From the NCBI RefSeq assembly GCF_019312595.1, contig NZ_JAHWDQ010000003.1:186001-250000 (forward strand): a stretch of 64,000 nucleotides of DNA, given 5' to 3'. The translations under genes were made by a program, and so were the position numbers. The notes under the pieces were generated by a model. The model saw only the letters and a program-made list of their open reading frames with translations. It was not told where the DNA came from and made no database searches. Source of the DNA: Zhongshania aquimaris. GTDB lineage: Bacteria; Pseudomonadota; Gammaproteobacteria; Pseudomonadales; Spongiibacteraceae. Below, in pieces: positions 45,307-54,260 of this stretch. How positions within the stretch are numbered: the stretch's first letter is position 1; every line of letters starts with the position of its first letter.

Positions 45307-46299
45307 TCAGCGCTGAGTCCGCCCGTCAAGTGAACGCAGTTCTACTCGCCGGTTGTGCGTACGCGCTTTGCTGAGGGCACTGCCTTTAAGTCCGTCGATG
45401 GAAATCAGAGGCTGTGACTCACCGTAACCCTTAACCACTAACAATTTTGCGGGAACACCTTCTGCCACCAAATATGTCTTAACAGCTTGCGCGCGCCGTT
45501 CTGACAGTAATTGGTTGTCAGCGAGACTACCAACATCATCGGTATGTCCCGCGAGTTCAATTTTTCTGAGCGGTATAAATTTTATAATCCTCGCCACTTT
45601 GCTCAAGGTAGCGGCAGACGACTCAGTGAGTACCGCCGTGCCCGCCGCGAAGGTAACTCCCTGCAACGCAAGCGGTTTAGCGGGATCAAAGTGGCAGCCA
45701 GAAGGCAAGACAATGGCCCCCGCTGGAGTACCTAAACAGCGGTCCTCGCTGTCGCAAACGCTATCTTTATCTCTATCGATACAAGCACCCGGCTTGTCGC
45801 CTGATAACACCGCCAACACATCAGGATTAGAGGCAGTTAGCCGATCTTTTGTGTTATCAACGTCCGGCGACGCTGGCTGCCCATTTGACCCTGGTAAAGA
45901 CAGTGTTAATACGGTCGGGTTAATATCTCCCATTGCCGTATCTTGCAAAAACTCCAGCACTGCGCCTTGTGAACCATCAACAGCGCCTGTTAGGCCTGAC
46001 AAATCGCCAACGCCAGCACCGCCCGCCACAGGAGCGCCCAGCAGCAATATATCTTGACCGCTAAGGTTAACGCCGAGTAGAGCATCAGAGCCAAGCAGCT
46101 CAATACTTAGCAAGTCCATGCCACCGCTATCGGCGCTTAGTAAGTTAATGTCCGCTAATACGTCATTCACCGGTGCGGTGAGTGACGCCCCCAAAAGCTC
46201 GACATTTACTAATTGTGCACGCGCAGTTAATGACATAGCTGAAACTATGGGCACCAGAGCTAGCATTAAAAACCGTGTCACTAAAACCAAGTTAATCAC
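45307..46299 (-). CDS. OmpA-family protein with unusual N-terminal region
   Basis: This 330-residue exported protein begins with a signal peptide ending near LTARA. The N-terminal 140 residues form a Leu/Gly/Ser/Asp-rich region with repeated LLG units (VELLGASL, IELLGSDALLGVNLSG, DILLLGAP) that I cannot assign. A short calcium-binding-like segment DRDKDSVCDSEDRC (175-188) is typical of thrombospondin-3 linkers before OmpA domains. The C-terminal OmpA peptidoglycan-binding domain (about 213-325) is clear: IELAGHTDDVGSLADNQLLS and RAQAVKTYLVAEGV. It lies directly upstream of the TpsB-like gene in an apparent operon. Confidence 0.88.
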   Translation of the reverse strand: MINLVLVTRFLMLALVPIVSAMSLTARAQLVNVELLGASLTAPVNDVLADINLLSADSGGMDLLSIELLGSDALLGVNLSGQDILLLGAPVAGGAGVGDLSGLTGAVDGSQGAVLEFLQDTAMGDINPTVLTLSLPGSNGQPASPDVDNTKDRLTASNPDVLAVLSGDKPGACIDRDKDSVCDSEDRCLGTPAGAIVLPSGCHFDPAKPLALQGVTFAAGTAVLTESSAATLSKVARIIKFIPLRKIELAGHTDDVGSLADNQLLSERRAQAVKTYLVAEGVPAKLLVVKGYGESQPLISIDGLKGSALSKARTHNRRVELRSLDGRTQR

Positions 46300-46419
46300 T
46301 CATGCGCAGGCATTTATAAAAATGATTATAGACATTAACGAAATCAATTCATTACACCGCAATGTTATTCACCACCTACAAGAGGTGTTACTGACGCCAG
46401 ATTACCACTAAATAGCAAA

Positions 46420-46447
46420 AAGCCAGCCGATAAAACAGGGCTGGCTT
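46420..46447 (-). terminator. Intrinsic terminator
   Basis: The stem AAGCCAGCC/GGCTGGCTT with an 10-nt loop is followed by TTTGC on the minus strand. It lies about 110 bp after the SnoaL-like gene and probably ends that transcript before the OmpA/TpsB operon promoter. Confidence 0.65.
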
Positions 46448-46557
46448 CGCAGATTTTACACAAGTATCAAACACATAAAATATAATTAATAGGCACAAAG
46501 ACCCATTTTTTAGAACGAGCTTGCTTGTCGCGAGATATTAACGGTGTAAAGAGAGTC

Positions 46558-46962
46558 TCAGCTAAGCTGCTGCTGGACTGCGTCAAAATCCCAGTAAGCC
46601 TTGAGGGAGGTGATTTTACCGTCTCCATTTGCGGTATAAACCACCACCATATCAAGCTCCATTTTAATATCACCCGGCAAGTTATTGACCATTTTCACGA
46701 CGTTGGCGCACTCATCTCCCGCTGGATGCGACGACATAATAGTAAACTCTATATCACCCGCGGCTATCACCATATCCCAAAAATCAGCGATCGCTGCCTT
46801 GCCTATATGGCCAAGTCCCGATGGATCTAAAGGTGATTTCCCAACGGGGTCTTGAACGCAGGCATCTTCTGCAAATAAATCAAGCCACGCCGCTTTGCTA
46901 CCTTGCTCGACGTATTGTCCAGACAAACGACTGGCGGCTAATGCTAATTGTGCATTTCCCAT
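46558..46962 (-). CDS. SnoaL-like/NTF2-fold protein
   Basis: A 134-residue cytoplasmic protein with the NTF2-like fold pattern: WLDLFAEDACVQDPVGKSPL near residue 27, GHIGKAAIADFWDMVIA, and C-terminal strands VVVYTANGDGKITSLKAYWD. Members include ketosteroid isomerases, polyketide cyclases and many unassigned proteins. The active-site residues are not diagnostic. It is downstream of the TonB receptor gene (105-bp gap) and may be co-transcribed with it. Confidence 0.8.
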   Translation of the reverse strand: MGNAQLALAASRLSGQYVEQGSKAAWLDLFAEDACVQDPVGKSPLDPSGLGHIGKAAIADFWDMVIAAGDIEFTIMSSHPAGDECANVVKMVNNLPGDIKMELDMVVVYTANGDGKITSLKAYWDFDAVQQQLS

Positions 46963-47067
46963 ATCAAACCTATTTTAGTCTTTACAATGATGAAACGCCG
47001 GTATGAATACCGGCGCATGAACTTGGCAGAACAGTGAACAGTGCACTGAGCTTAAAAAGCTCAGACC

Positions 47068-49218
47068 TTAGAAACTAAGCGTTACGTCTATTCCATAGCT
47101 TTTCGGCTCGCCAAAATAGGCGCTGCGATATGTACCCAGGCTGATTGAATGTATTTTGTACTCTTCACTGTCTAGGTTACGCCCCCACGCGGCAACTTCT
47201 AAGTTCGCTTTACCAATCGAAATCTCTGTGACGGCCAAACGAGCGTTAACTATGCCGTTATCATCCAGGAAAAAACCCTGTAAATCGTCATTAAACGCGG
47301 TGCCATAGCGCTCGTCACGCCAGTTGTAGTCCACCGACGCTTGAAGAACACCTATACTGATCGGCTTTTCGTAATCCAAGCCCACTGTGAATGATTGCTC
47401 CGGCGCATAAGGCATAACAGCCCGATCCGAGACATCCTGGCCAAATGTCGGCGCAGTTGGACGCTGATCAATATACTCAACAAAATCCGCATCGGTATAG
47501 CCGTAGGACGCTTGCAATGTTAAACCTTCGACCACGACTGCCATTAGGTCAAATTCAAAACCATCTACCTTAGCTTCACCCACATTAAACACATCTGTTA
47601 AGAAGATCGTCGCATTATTCGTTATTTGCTGAAGCTGCATATCGGTGTATTTTGCGTGGAACACGGCGGCATTAAAGCTGATTCGACGATCAAGCCAAGT
47701 CGACTTCAAACCCAGCTCATACGACAAGATATTCTCTTCATCAAAGGGTGGCTGAAAACCGGCTTCGGTACTACGCACATTAAAGCCGCCTGACTTGTAG
47801 CCGCTGACTACCTTACCGTAGGTGCTTAAGGTATCAGTCCATGCATAATCCAGGGTTAAACTGGGATTAAAATGGCTCCAGCTTTCACTCCCCGACTGCG
47901 CTCCACCAACAAAGGTAATACTGGTTTTATCGGCAGAGCGATCATCGGCGGTATAGCGCCCACCCAAGGTGATATCCAAGCGGTGGTCTAAGGCAGAAGG
48001 TGACCACGTCACCTGACCATAAATTGCCTGAGCTTCACTCTCTGAAATGACTTGGCGACCCTCTAAAGGAAATCCTGCAAACGTATCAGACTCAAGTTCA
48101 TTGCCCTTCTCTATGAAATAATACAGTCCCGCCACGTAATTAAATTCTGAGCCGTAGTCCCCAACCAACTGAAGCTCTTGCGAAAACTGCTCTTGATCAA
48201 CATCTACGTTTACGCGAAAACCCGGTGTACCCGCGTTGTAATCCTGGACTATTAATTCATTTAACTCGCGGTAAGCGCTAATTGATTTCAATACCCCAAC
48301 CGAGGTTTCTAAGCTCACAATCAAACTGTGGCCACTGATTTCTGTGTTACTCGGCAATACCCCACCAAACCACTGACCACTGCCGTTGCGACTGCCACTT
48401 GCTGGTACGGCGGGATTTGGCGACACGCCAGCAATAGGTTGATAATAATGCTGTGGTCCGTCTATTTCTGAAAAGTCGTAGGCATAATCTACCGAGATCG
48501 CGTCATTAACATCCCAGCGCAGTGCAAAACGTCCGGCGGACTTTTCTTCTTCACCAAAGTTTTTACCCGGACCGGCATTTTTGACCCAGCCCTCATGGGC
48601 CGAGCGCAAATAGGTTAATTTAGCCGCGACATCGCCGACTTTGCCCGTTTCTATTTTTGTGAGTGACTTCCAGTAACTCCGATTGCCACGACTCACGGTT
48701 TGACTAATCCCGGCCTCGTCTGCCGGCTTAGCGGTAATTAAATTAATCGCGCCGCCGGTGGTGTTTCGCCCGTATAAAGTGCCTTGCGGACCTCGCAACA
48801 CCTCTATTCTTTCAAGATCGGCGACATCACTGGTCAGCCCGATACTCCGCGCCATATAGATGCCATCTAAATACACACCTACCGCAGGGTCTTGAGTTGA
48901 TTGACTGTCGTTATTACCCACCCCTCGCATAAAAACAATCAGAGAACTGCGACTAATTGGAAATGGCGTAATTTCCACATTCGGTGCCAGACCGCTTATA
49001 TCACCTAAATCGCTCACGCCAAATCGCGCCAATTTTTCGGCGGAAAATGCCAAAATAGAGATGGGTGTGTTTTGTAAGGATTGCTCTCTCTTTTCAGCGG
49101 TGACCAACACCTCCTCTAAACTGAGCGCCTTGCCTGCGGTAGCCTCCGCGTGAGTCATAGACGTTGCAAAAGATGCCGCAACAGCCAAAGCTATTGCAGA
49201 TTTATATAGAGTGGTCAT
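47068..49218 (-). CDS. TonB-dependent receptor
   Basis: This outer-membrane receptor imports a ligand with energy from TonB. ATG at 49218 has GGGAG in front and is followed by a signal peptide (YKSAIALAVAASFATSMTHA); the frame is open six codons further. The 716-residue protein has a TonB-box-like region EEVLVTAEKREQSLQNTPIS and a plug with YLDGIYMARS and ERIEVLRGPQGTLYGRNTTG followed by GAINLITAKP. The long barrel ends in LSF. This subtype is common in degraders of sterols, terpenoids and other hydrophobic compounds; the ligand is unknown. No Fur site was recognised in front. Confidence 0.95.
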   Translation of the reverse strand: MTTLYKSAIALAVAASFATSMTHAEATAGKALSLEEVLVTAEKREQSLQNTPISILAFSAEKLARFGVSDLGDISGLAPNVEITPFPISRSSLIVFMRGVGNNDSQSTQDPAVGVYLDGIYMARSIGLTSDVADLERIEVLRGPQGTLYGRNTTGGAINLITAKPADEAGISQTVSRGNRSYWKSLTKIETGKVGDVAAKLTYLRSAHEGWVKNAGPGKNFGEEEKSAGRFALRWDVNDAISVDYAYDFSEIDGPQHYYQPIAGVSPNPAVPASGSRNGSGQWFGGVLPSNTEISGHSLIVSLETSVGVLKSISAYRELNELIVQDYNAGTPGFRVNVDVDQEQFSQELQLVGDYGSEFNYVAGLYYFIEKGNELESDTFAGFPLEGRQVISESEAQAIYGQVTWSPSALDHRLDITLGGRYTADDRSADKTSITFVGGAQSGSESWSHFNPSLTLDYAWTDTLSTYGKVVSGYKSGGFNVRSTEAGFQPPFDEENILSYELGLKSTWLDRRISFNAAVFHAKYTDMQLQQITNNATIFLTDVFNVGEAKVDGFEFDLMAVVVEGLTLQASYGYTDADFVEYIDQRPTAPTFGQDVSDRAVMPYAPEQSFTVGLDYEKPISIGVLQASVDYNWRDERYGTAFNDDLQGFFLDDNGIVNARLAVTEISIGKANLEVAAWGRNLDSEEYKIHSISLGTYRSAYFGEPKSYGIDVTLSF

Positions 49219-49460
49219 TTTTATCTCCCATGTCATACTGACGTAATTATTGTTATTTGAGTCTTTTCAAAGCCTTATTAGTATATTTAGCAGACTTTTT
49301 AGCAAACACCATAAATGCGCTGCGAATAATCGCAGCGAACTGGCGTTAGGGAACATCACCCATTCGGCGTAGGTCATAATCTGAGATGTGCAGTAGTGCA
49401 GATTGAGACAGCCGGCATCGCGGCCAAGCCATTGCGTAGAACAGGATATAAAATAATCAT

Positions 49461-50471
49461 ATGAACGACTTCGCTCCAACGGGGCTCTTACAAAATTGCC
49501 ACGCTCAAACGTTACTCTCGTCGACTAAATTACGTCGGCTGCGTATTTATCCTCGCGCCAAGGCGATGCTCAACGCGAGCAAGACCGTTATTTTAGATTG
49601 TGGTGATGGCCACCAATTGCTCGGTGAATTTGCTACCCAAGCAAAGCGAAGCAAAGGAATAGTTACGCTTATTCATGGCTGGGAAGGCAATTCACAATCT
49701 AGTTATATGCTATCGGCTGGGGGCACCTTTTTTAATGCCGGCTATGATGTGTTCCGCTTAAACCTACGAGATCATGGCCCCAGCCATCACCTAAATAAAG
49801 AGCTTTTCAATTCAGCGCGGCTAGACGAAGTAATCGGAGCTATTAAAGCGATTCACGCTACGTATCCCCATGAGTGGCAATTTCTGGCGGGGTTTTCACT
49901 GGGCGGAAATTTCGCATTGCGGGTCGCGGCAAAGGCAGCTGAAGCCGACTTAAATATTCAGCAGACGATTGGTATATGCCCTGTCGTAGACCCCGCAAAA
50001 ACGATGATAGCGCTAGAGACAGGTTGGTGGGGCTACGAAAAATACTTCGTCAGGAAGTGGCAAAAATCGCTACAAAAGAAGATCCGCCTCTATCCTGAGC
50101 TTGGTTATAAAGACAATTTACTCAAACTAAAAAGTCTGCGGGAAATGAACAAATACTTCATACCCAACCACACTCAATTTGCCACGCCAGAAGACTATTT
50201 TAAAGCCTATTGCATTGCCGATGACGTATTAGCAAGTCTCTCATCACCGGCGCATATTATTGCCGCCCAAGACGATCCAATCATTTTATCCGAAGACCTC
50301 AGCCGACTGGCCGCCAGCCAATATTTGCATATTGAAACTAAGCAGTATGGCGGCCATTGTGGCTTCGTTAAAAATTATCAACTGGACAGTTGGCTAGACG
50401 GTCGCCTACTAGAGCTTATTAATCTGTGCCGCTACCCCAGCGGGCAACCCGGAAAAAATGGCGCGTCCTGA
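49461..50471 (+). CDS. YheT-type alpha/beta hydrolase
   Basis: A 336-residue alpha/beta hydrolase. The N-terminus NDFAPTGLLQNCHAQTLL is typical of the YheT/ABHD1 group, which carries esterase activity. It has the oxyanion region LIHGWEGNSQSSYML and the nucleophile elbow GFSLGGNFALR. The C-terminal catalytic Asp and His lie in AAQDDPIILSEDL and YGGHCGFVKN. It has no signal peptide. It is monocistronic by position. Confidence 0.9.
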   Translation: MNDFAPTGLLQNCHAQTLLSSTKLRRLRIYPRAKAMLNASKTVILDCGDGHQLLGEFATQAKRSKGIVTLIHGWEGNSQSSYMLSAGGTFFNAGYDVFRLNLRDHGPSHHLNKELFNSARLDEVIGAIKAIHATYPHEWQFLAGFSLGGNFALRVAAKAAEADLNIQQTIGICPVVDPAKTMIALETGWWGYEKYFVRKWQKSLQKKIRLYPELGYKDNLLKLKSLREMNKYFIPNHTQFATPEDYFKAYCIADDVLASLSSPAHIIAAQDDPIILSEDLSRLAASQYLHIETKQYGGHCGFVKNYQLDSWLDGRLLELINLCRYPSGQPGKNGAS

Positions 50472-50499
50472 GCGCTGTGGCAAGCGGCAACGCCAGACC

Positions 50500-51375
50500 T
50501 TACAAATCCGCGTCTCGGGCACTGATTTGCTCCGCAATGGCCAAGACTCGGACGGCCTCCTCAACATGGAGCGCCTCTACTAAGCGACCATCAACCAAGA
50601 CCACGCCCTTACCCTCTGCTTCTGCGGCCTGCCAGGCTAAACGAATTTTTTCTGCTCGGGCAAGCGTGTCACTGGAGGGAGAAAACAACTGATTCGTCAC
50701 CGCAATCTGTTTGGGATGAATAAGCGTCTTACCATCAAAGCCTAACTCGACGCCCTGCTCACATGCGTTGTGCAGTCCGTTTTCATCGTCTAGATCTAAG
50801 TGAACCCCATCAAACACATCGATACCGTGAGCCCGGGCCGCAAGCACGCACATTCCCAGGGAGGTGAGCATACCTAGGCGCTGCGGAGTATGGGGGACAC
50901 GCAAGTCTTTCGCTAAGTCAGAGGTTCCCAACACGATAGCGTCCATACGTGAATGGGCACCCGCAATCTCACTGACCGCTAAAATGCCCCGCGGTGTTTC
51001 AGCCATTGCCCACAATTTGAGATTGGCATTAGCACCCGCCTGCTGCAAAACTTGAACAACAGCATGAATTTCTGCTGCCGACTCAACTTTAGGCAAGCAA
51101 AGCGCCGAAATAGGCGCATTGGCAAACGCTTCAATATCCTTGCGCCCCCACTCCGTGTCAAAGCCATTTATCCTTACCACCAGTTCGCGACGACCGTAGC
51201 CCCCTTCAGTTACTGCAGCCAATACTTGATTGCGAGCAACCGCTTTTTGTGCGGGCGATACCGCATCTTCTAGATCCAAAATAAGCACATCCGCATCTAG
51301 ACTGCGCGCCTTTTCCAGTGCACGGGCGTTCGAACCCGGCATATACAAGACTGAGCGACGAGGATTAGTGGCCAT
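50500..51375 (-). CDS. HpcH/HpaI aldolase / CitE-like lyase
   Basis: This enzyme is of the CitE superfamily, which cleaves or condenses CoA thioesters of hydroxy-dicarboxylates (citramalyl-, malyl- or beta-methylmalyl-CoA). ATG at 51375 gives 291 residues starting MATNPRRSVLYMPGSN; the frame is open five codons further. Family motifs are LILDLEDAVSPAQKAVAR, ALCLPKVESAAEIHAV and LWAMAETPRGILAVSEIA (metal Glu), with C-terminal GFDGKTLIHPKQIAVTNQLF. It is convergent with the YheT gene. Confidence 0.92.
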   Translation of the reverse strand: MATNPRRSVLYMPGSNARALEKARSLDADVLILDLEDAVSPAQKAVARNQVLAAVTEGGYGRRELVVRINGFDTEWGRKDIEAFANAPISALCLPKVESAAEIHAVVQVLQQAGANANLKLWAMAETPRGILAVSEIAGAHSRMDAIVLGTSDLAKDLRVPHTPQRLGMLTSLGMCVLAARAHGIDVFDGVHLDLDDENGLHNACEQGVELGFDGKTLIHPKQIAVTNQLFSPSSDTLARAEKIRLAWQAAEAEGKGVVLVDGRLVEALHVEEAVRVLAIAEQISARDADL

Positions 51376-51467
51376 GTATAGCATCTCCAAGGCAAAGCCG
51401 AAAGTTTAGCACAGCGGCAAGAGCGCAGACCCAATCTAAGCGGAGAGCAGCGAATTTTCGCCACACA

Positions 51468-51486
51468 TTAATTGCGAATAATTATC
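51468..51486. promoter_or_regulatory. Possible Fur box before the imelysin operon
   Basis: The 19-mer TTAATTGCGAATAATTATC matches the E. coli Fur consensus at 12 of 19 positions, with a perfect right half-site. It lies 66 bp before the first imelysin gene. Homologous operons in Pseudomonas are iron-regulated, which supports the guess. Confidence 0.4.
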
Positions 51487-51551
51487 AACTACAGGTAGAA
51501 TGACGACCCAGGCTTGATGCCTGCACTGTTAATTATCTGCGGAGACAATCC

Positions 51552-52817
51552 ATGCCAGCTCTGTTACGCCAAATCCTAAGTATCTTAGGGTTTATCGCTT
51601 TCACTCACACTGCGTTTGCAGCAACGCAGGCGATAAGCGAAAGTGATACACGCGCGGTCGCTATTCAATATACCGAGCTAGCACTCGCCATATACAGCGA
51701 CGCAGAAAAAAGTGGCCAGGCATTGCAAGACAGCATCAACGCCTTTTTAGCGGCACCAGACCACGCAAGCCTCATTGCAGCGCAAAATGCATGGAAGACC
51801 GCGCGTAAAGCCTATCAACAAAGTGAAGTATTTCGCTTCGCCAACCCAGTGGTTGACGACTGGGAGGGAAAGCTAAATAGCTGGCCGCTAGACGAAGGCT
51901 TAATAGATTACGTTGCCGGGGACTATTTTTATGCCTTGGGCAATATCGGTGGTGAGCTCAATATTATTGCCAACACCAGCTTAAATATTGGCAGCGACGT
52001 GATTGACGCAACAAAAATCGATGCTGAACTGCTGCGCAGTCTGCACGAACTAGGCGGTTCAGCGGCAAATGTCACCACAGGTTACCACGCCATCGAATTT
52101 CTACTTTGGGGCCAAGACCTGAACGGACACGAGCTCGGTGCGGGAGGGAGGCCCTATACCGATTATATCAGCGGCGAAGGCTGCACAAACCAGCACTGTG
52201 ATCGCCGCGCGGATTACCTCCGAGTCGTTACCGCCCTGCTAGTCGAAGATTTGCACTTTATGAGTCAGCAGTGGTCACCCCAAATTGCAGATAACTACCG
52301 CGCAGAATTACTGGCAATGAAAGACGAGGTAATCCTAGCGCGAATGTTTTACGGCATAGGATCACTATCTTTAGGTGAGTTAGGCGGTGAACGCATCAAG
52401 GTATCACTTGAGGCAAACTCCACCGAAGATGAACACGACTGCTTTAGCGATAACACCCACTGGTCTCACTATTACAATGGCTTAGGTATTCAAAATCTGT
52501 ATCTGGGTAAATACCGCCGGCTCGATGGCTCAGTACTCACCGGTCCCTCGTTGAGTAGTTTAGTCGCAAAGGCGAACCCCGCTGTCGACAAACAAACCCG
52601 CCAAGCGCTAAACAAAACCATGACCGCCTTAACCGTCTTAACAAATGCAGCGGAAGCAAAAGAAAAACCAATGAAATTCGACATGATGATTGCCGAGGGT
52701 AATAAGCGTGGCGAAGAAATACTCAGCAATATCCTCAGTGCTTTAGTTGACCAAACTCGCAGTATTGAACAAGCCGCCAGCGCGATAGGCATCGACCCCA
52801 ACGCAAGCGGACTGTAG
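51552..52817 (+). CDS. Imelysin family protein (M75-like), iron-linked
   Basis: Imelysin-like proteins are periplasmic or outer-membrane proteins tied to iron uptake; the peptidase role once proposed is doubtful. The 421-residue protein has a signal peptide (GFIAFTHTAFA). Helical repeats include AAQNAWKTARKAYQQSEVFR and SWPLDEGLIDYV. The family motif GxHxxE is seen as GYHAIEFLLWG at 177-187. The first operon gene, it is followed after 3 bp by the di-heme protein. The same order occurs in the Pseudomonas ICMP locus. Confidence 0.92.
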   Translation: MPALLRQILSILGFIAFTHTAFAATQAISESDTRAVAIQYTELALAIYSDAEKSGQALQDSINAFLAAPDHASLIAAQNAWKTARKAYQQSEVFRFANPVVDDWEGKLNSWPLDEGLIDYVAGDYFYALGNIGGELNIIANTSLNIGSDVIDATKIDAELLRSLHELGGSAANVTTGYHAIEFLLWGQDLNGHELGAGGRPYTDYISGEGCTNQHCDRRADYLRVVTALLVEDLHFMSQQWSPQIADNYRAELLAMKDEVILARMFYGIGSLSLGELGGERIKVSLEANSTEDEHDCFSDNTHWSHYYNGLGIQNLYLGKYRRLDGSVLTGPSLSSLVAKANPAVDKQTRQALNKTMTALTVLTNAAEAKEKPMKFDMMIAEGNKRGEEILSNILSALVDQTRSIEQAASAIGIDPNASGL

Positions 52818-52820
52818 TTC

Positions 52821-54260
52821 TTGCAAGCAAGACTGCGAGGCAACATTATCCACATTCGCGGGCCGCTTCTAGGCGGCCTAATCACTATCGCACTCGCGAC
52901 AAGCTCTGGCTGCGGCCAGGCAGATGCCCCTATAACAACGTCAAATAGCATCTCATCACACGCGTCTCCCCACCTTGCGCACACCGCCGCCCCGCTCGCC
53001 TATAACCTTGCCGGTGGAAGCTTTACCATCGCGAGTAGAGGCCGGCAAAGCTTACAGCGCCCGCAACCCAAATTAAGCGCTGAGCAGCAACTCGAGTGGG
53101 CGGTGGGCAAGAGCTTTGCGACGCAGGCCTGGGTCAGCGCGCCTGCGACAACGACAGCTAGAGATGGCTTAGGCCCATTGTTCAACGCCAACACCTGCAG
53201 TAGCTGCCACATTCGCAATGGTCAGGGTCGCTTGCCAGAAAACGGCTTAGGCCTAATTTTACGGCTGGGCACACAGTTCCCCACCTTTGGCGAGCAACTA
53301 CAAGATATGGCAAACCCCGGCAGTGAACCCGAGGGTCGAGTCACGTGGCGCGACATCACCCAGGACATTGTATTGCCAGACGGCAGCGAATACGCTTTAA
53401 CGAAGCGCAATTACGCGGTTGATGGTAACCAGAAATCGGCTTCTGCACGCCTCGCCCCCGCCCTAATCGGCATGGGCTTGCTCGCCGCCATCAAGACAGA
53501 CGATATCATTGCCAACAGTGACCCGACCGACATCAATCAAGACGGAATCTCTGGCGCCGTAAATTATATAGTACGGGGCAATGACGAACCTCCAGCGCTA
53601 GGACGCTTTGGTTGGAAGGCATCCCAAGAGAGCTTAATCGCGCAAGTTGCCCTCGCGTTTTTTGAAGATATGGGCATTACCTCTTCGCGGCATCCGCCGC
53701 TACCGTGCTCCGAAAGTGACTGCGGGAAGGCATCAAATGCCGAGATGGAAATTAGCGATAAATTGCTTAATGCCGTCACTGACTATATTGCAAACTTAGC
53801 GGTACCCGCTGCGGCGCACGACGAACTAAGTCTGCAGGGCAAGACCATTTTTAATCACATTGGCTGTAAGGCTTGTCACATACCGTCCTTTAATATTGAA
53901 GTACCCGCAAGCCCCTTTGCCACAGTCGCTGGTGGCGGCAATACCCAAGAAATAAACGTAATTACTGAAACCATCTATCCTTACAGCGATCTACTTCTGC
54001 ACGATATGGGGCCAGGCCTTGCAGACCAGTATTCGAGTGATAGCACCGCCGCCGCTGAATGGCGCACCGCCCCACTCTGGGGGCTTGGCATCCGCGCTGA
54101 GAATTCAGACAATGCGCGCTTATTACACGATGGTCGCGGACGATCCATTACAGAGGCTATCCTCTGGCACGGCGGCGAGGCTGCCGCAAGCAAGTCACGT
54201 TTCACACAACTTTCAGAATCAGAGCGCGCAGCGCTCTTACATTTTTTAAAGGCACTTTAA
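52821..54260 (+). CDS. Di-heme oxidoreductase family c-type cytochrome (lipoprotein)
   Basis: The protein belongs to the thiol-oxidoreductase/di-heme peroxidase-like family usually found between two imelysin genes. The 479 residues begin from a TTG codon just after the preceding stop. A lipoprotein-like signal follows (ITIALATSSGC). Two heme c sites are visible: CSSCHIRNGQG in the first half and CKACHIPSF in the second. Segments GLGPLFNANTC and RLLHDGRGRSITEAILWHGG are characteristic. Its substrate is unknown; a role in redox handling of iron at the cell surface is inference. Confidence 0.9.
   Translation: MQARLRGNIIHIRGPLLGGLITIALATSSGCGQADAPITTSNSISSHASPHLAHTAAPLAYNLAGGSFTIASRGRQSLQRPQPKLSAEQQLEWAVGKSFATQAWVSAPATTTARDGLGPLFNANTCSSCHIRNGQGRLPENGLGLILRLGTQFPTFGEQLQDMANPGSEPEGRVTWRDITQDIVLPDGSEYALTKRNYAVDGNQKSASARLAPALIGMGLLAAIKTDDIIANSDPTDINQDGISGAVNYIVRGNDEPPALGRFGWKASQESLIAQVALAFFEDMGITSSRHPPLPCSESDCGKASNAEMEISDKLLNAVTDYIANLAVPAAAHDELSLQGKTIFNHIGCKACHIPSFNIEVPASPFATVAGGGNTQEINVITETIYPYSDLLLHDMGPGLADQYSSDSTAAAEWRTAPLWGLGIRAENSDNARLLHDGRGRSITEAILWHGGEAAASKSRFTQLSESERAALLHFLKAL

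Noticed and set aside
49267-49479. A 70-codon minus-strand frame upstream of the TonB receptor.
   Set aside because: It overlaps the start of the YheT gene, has no ribosome site and no recognisable sequence.
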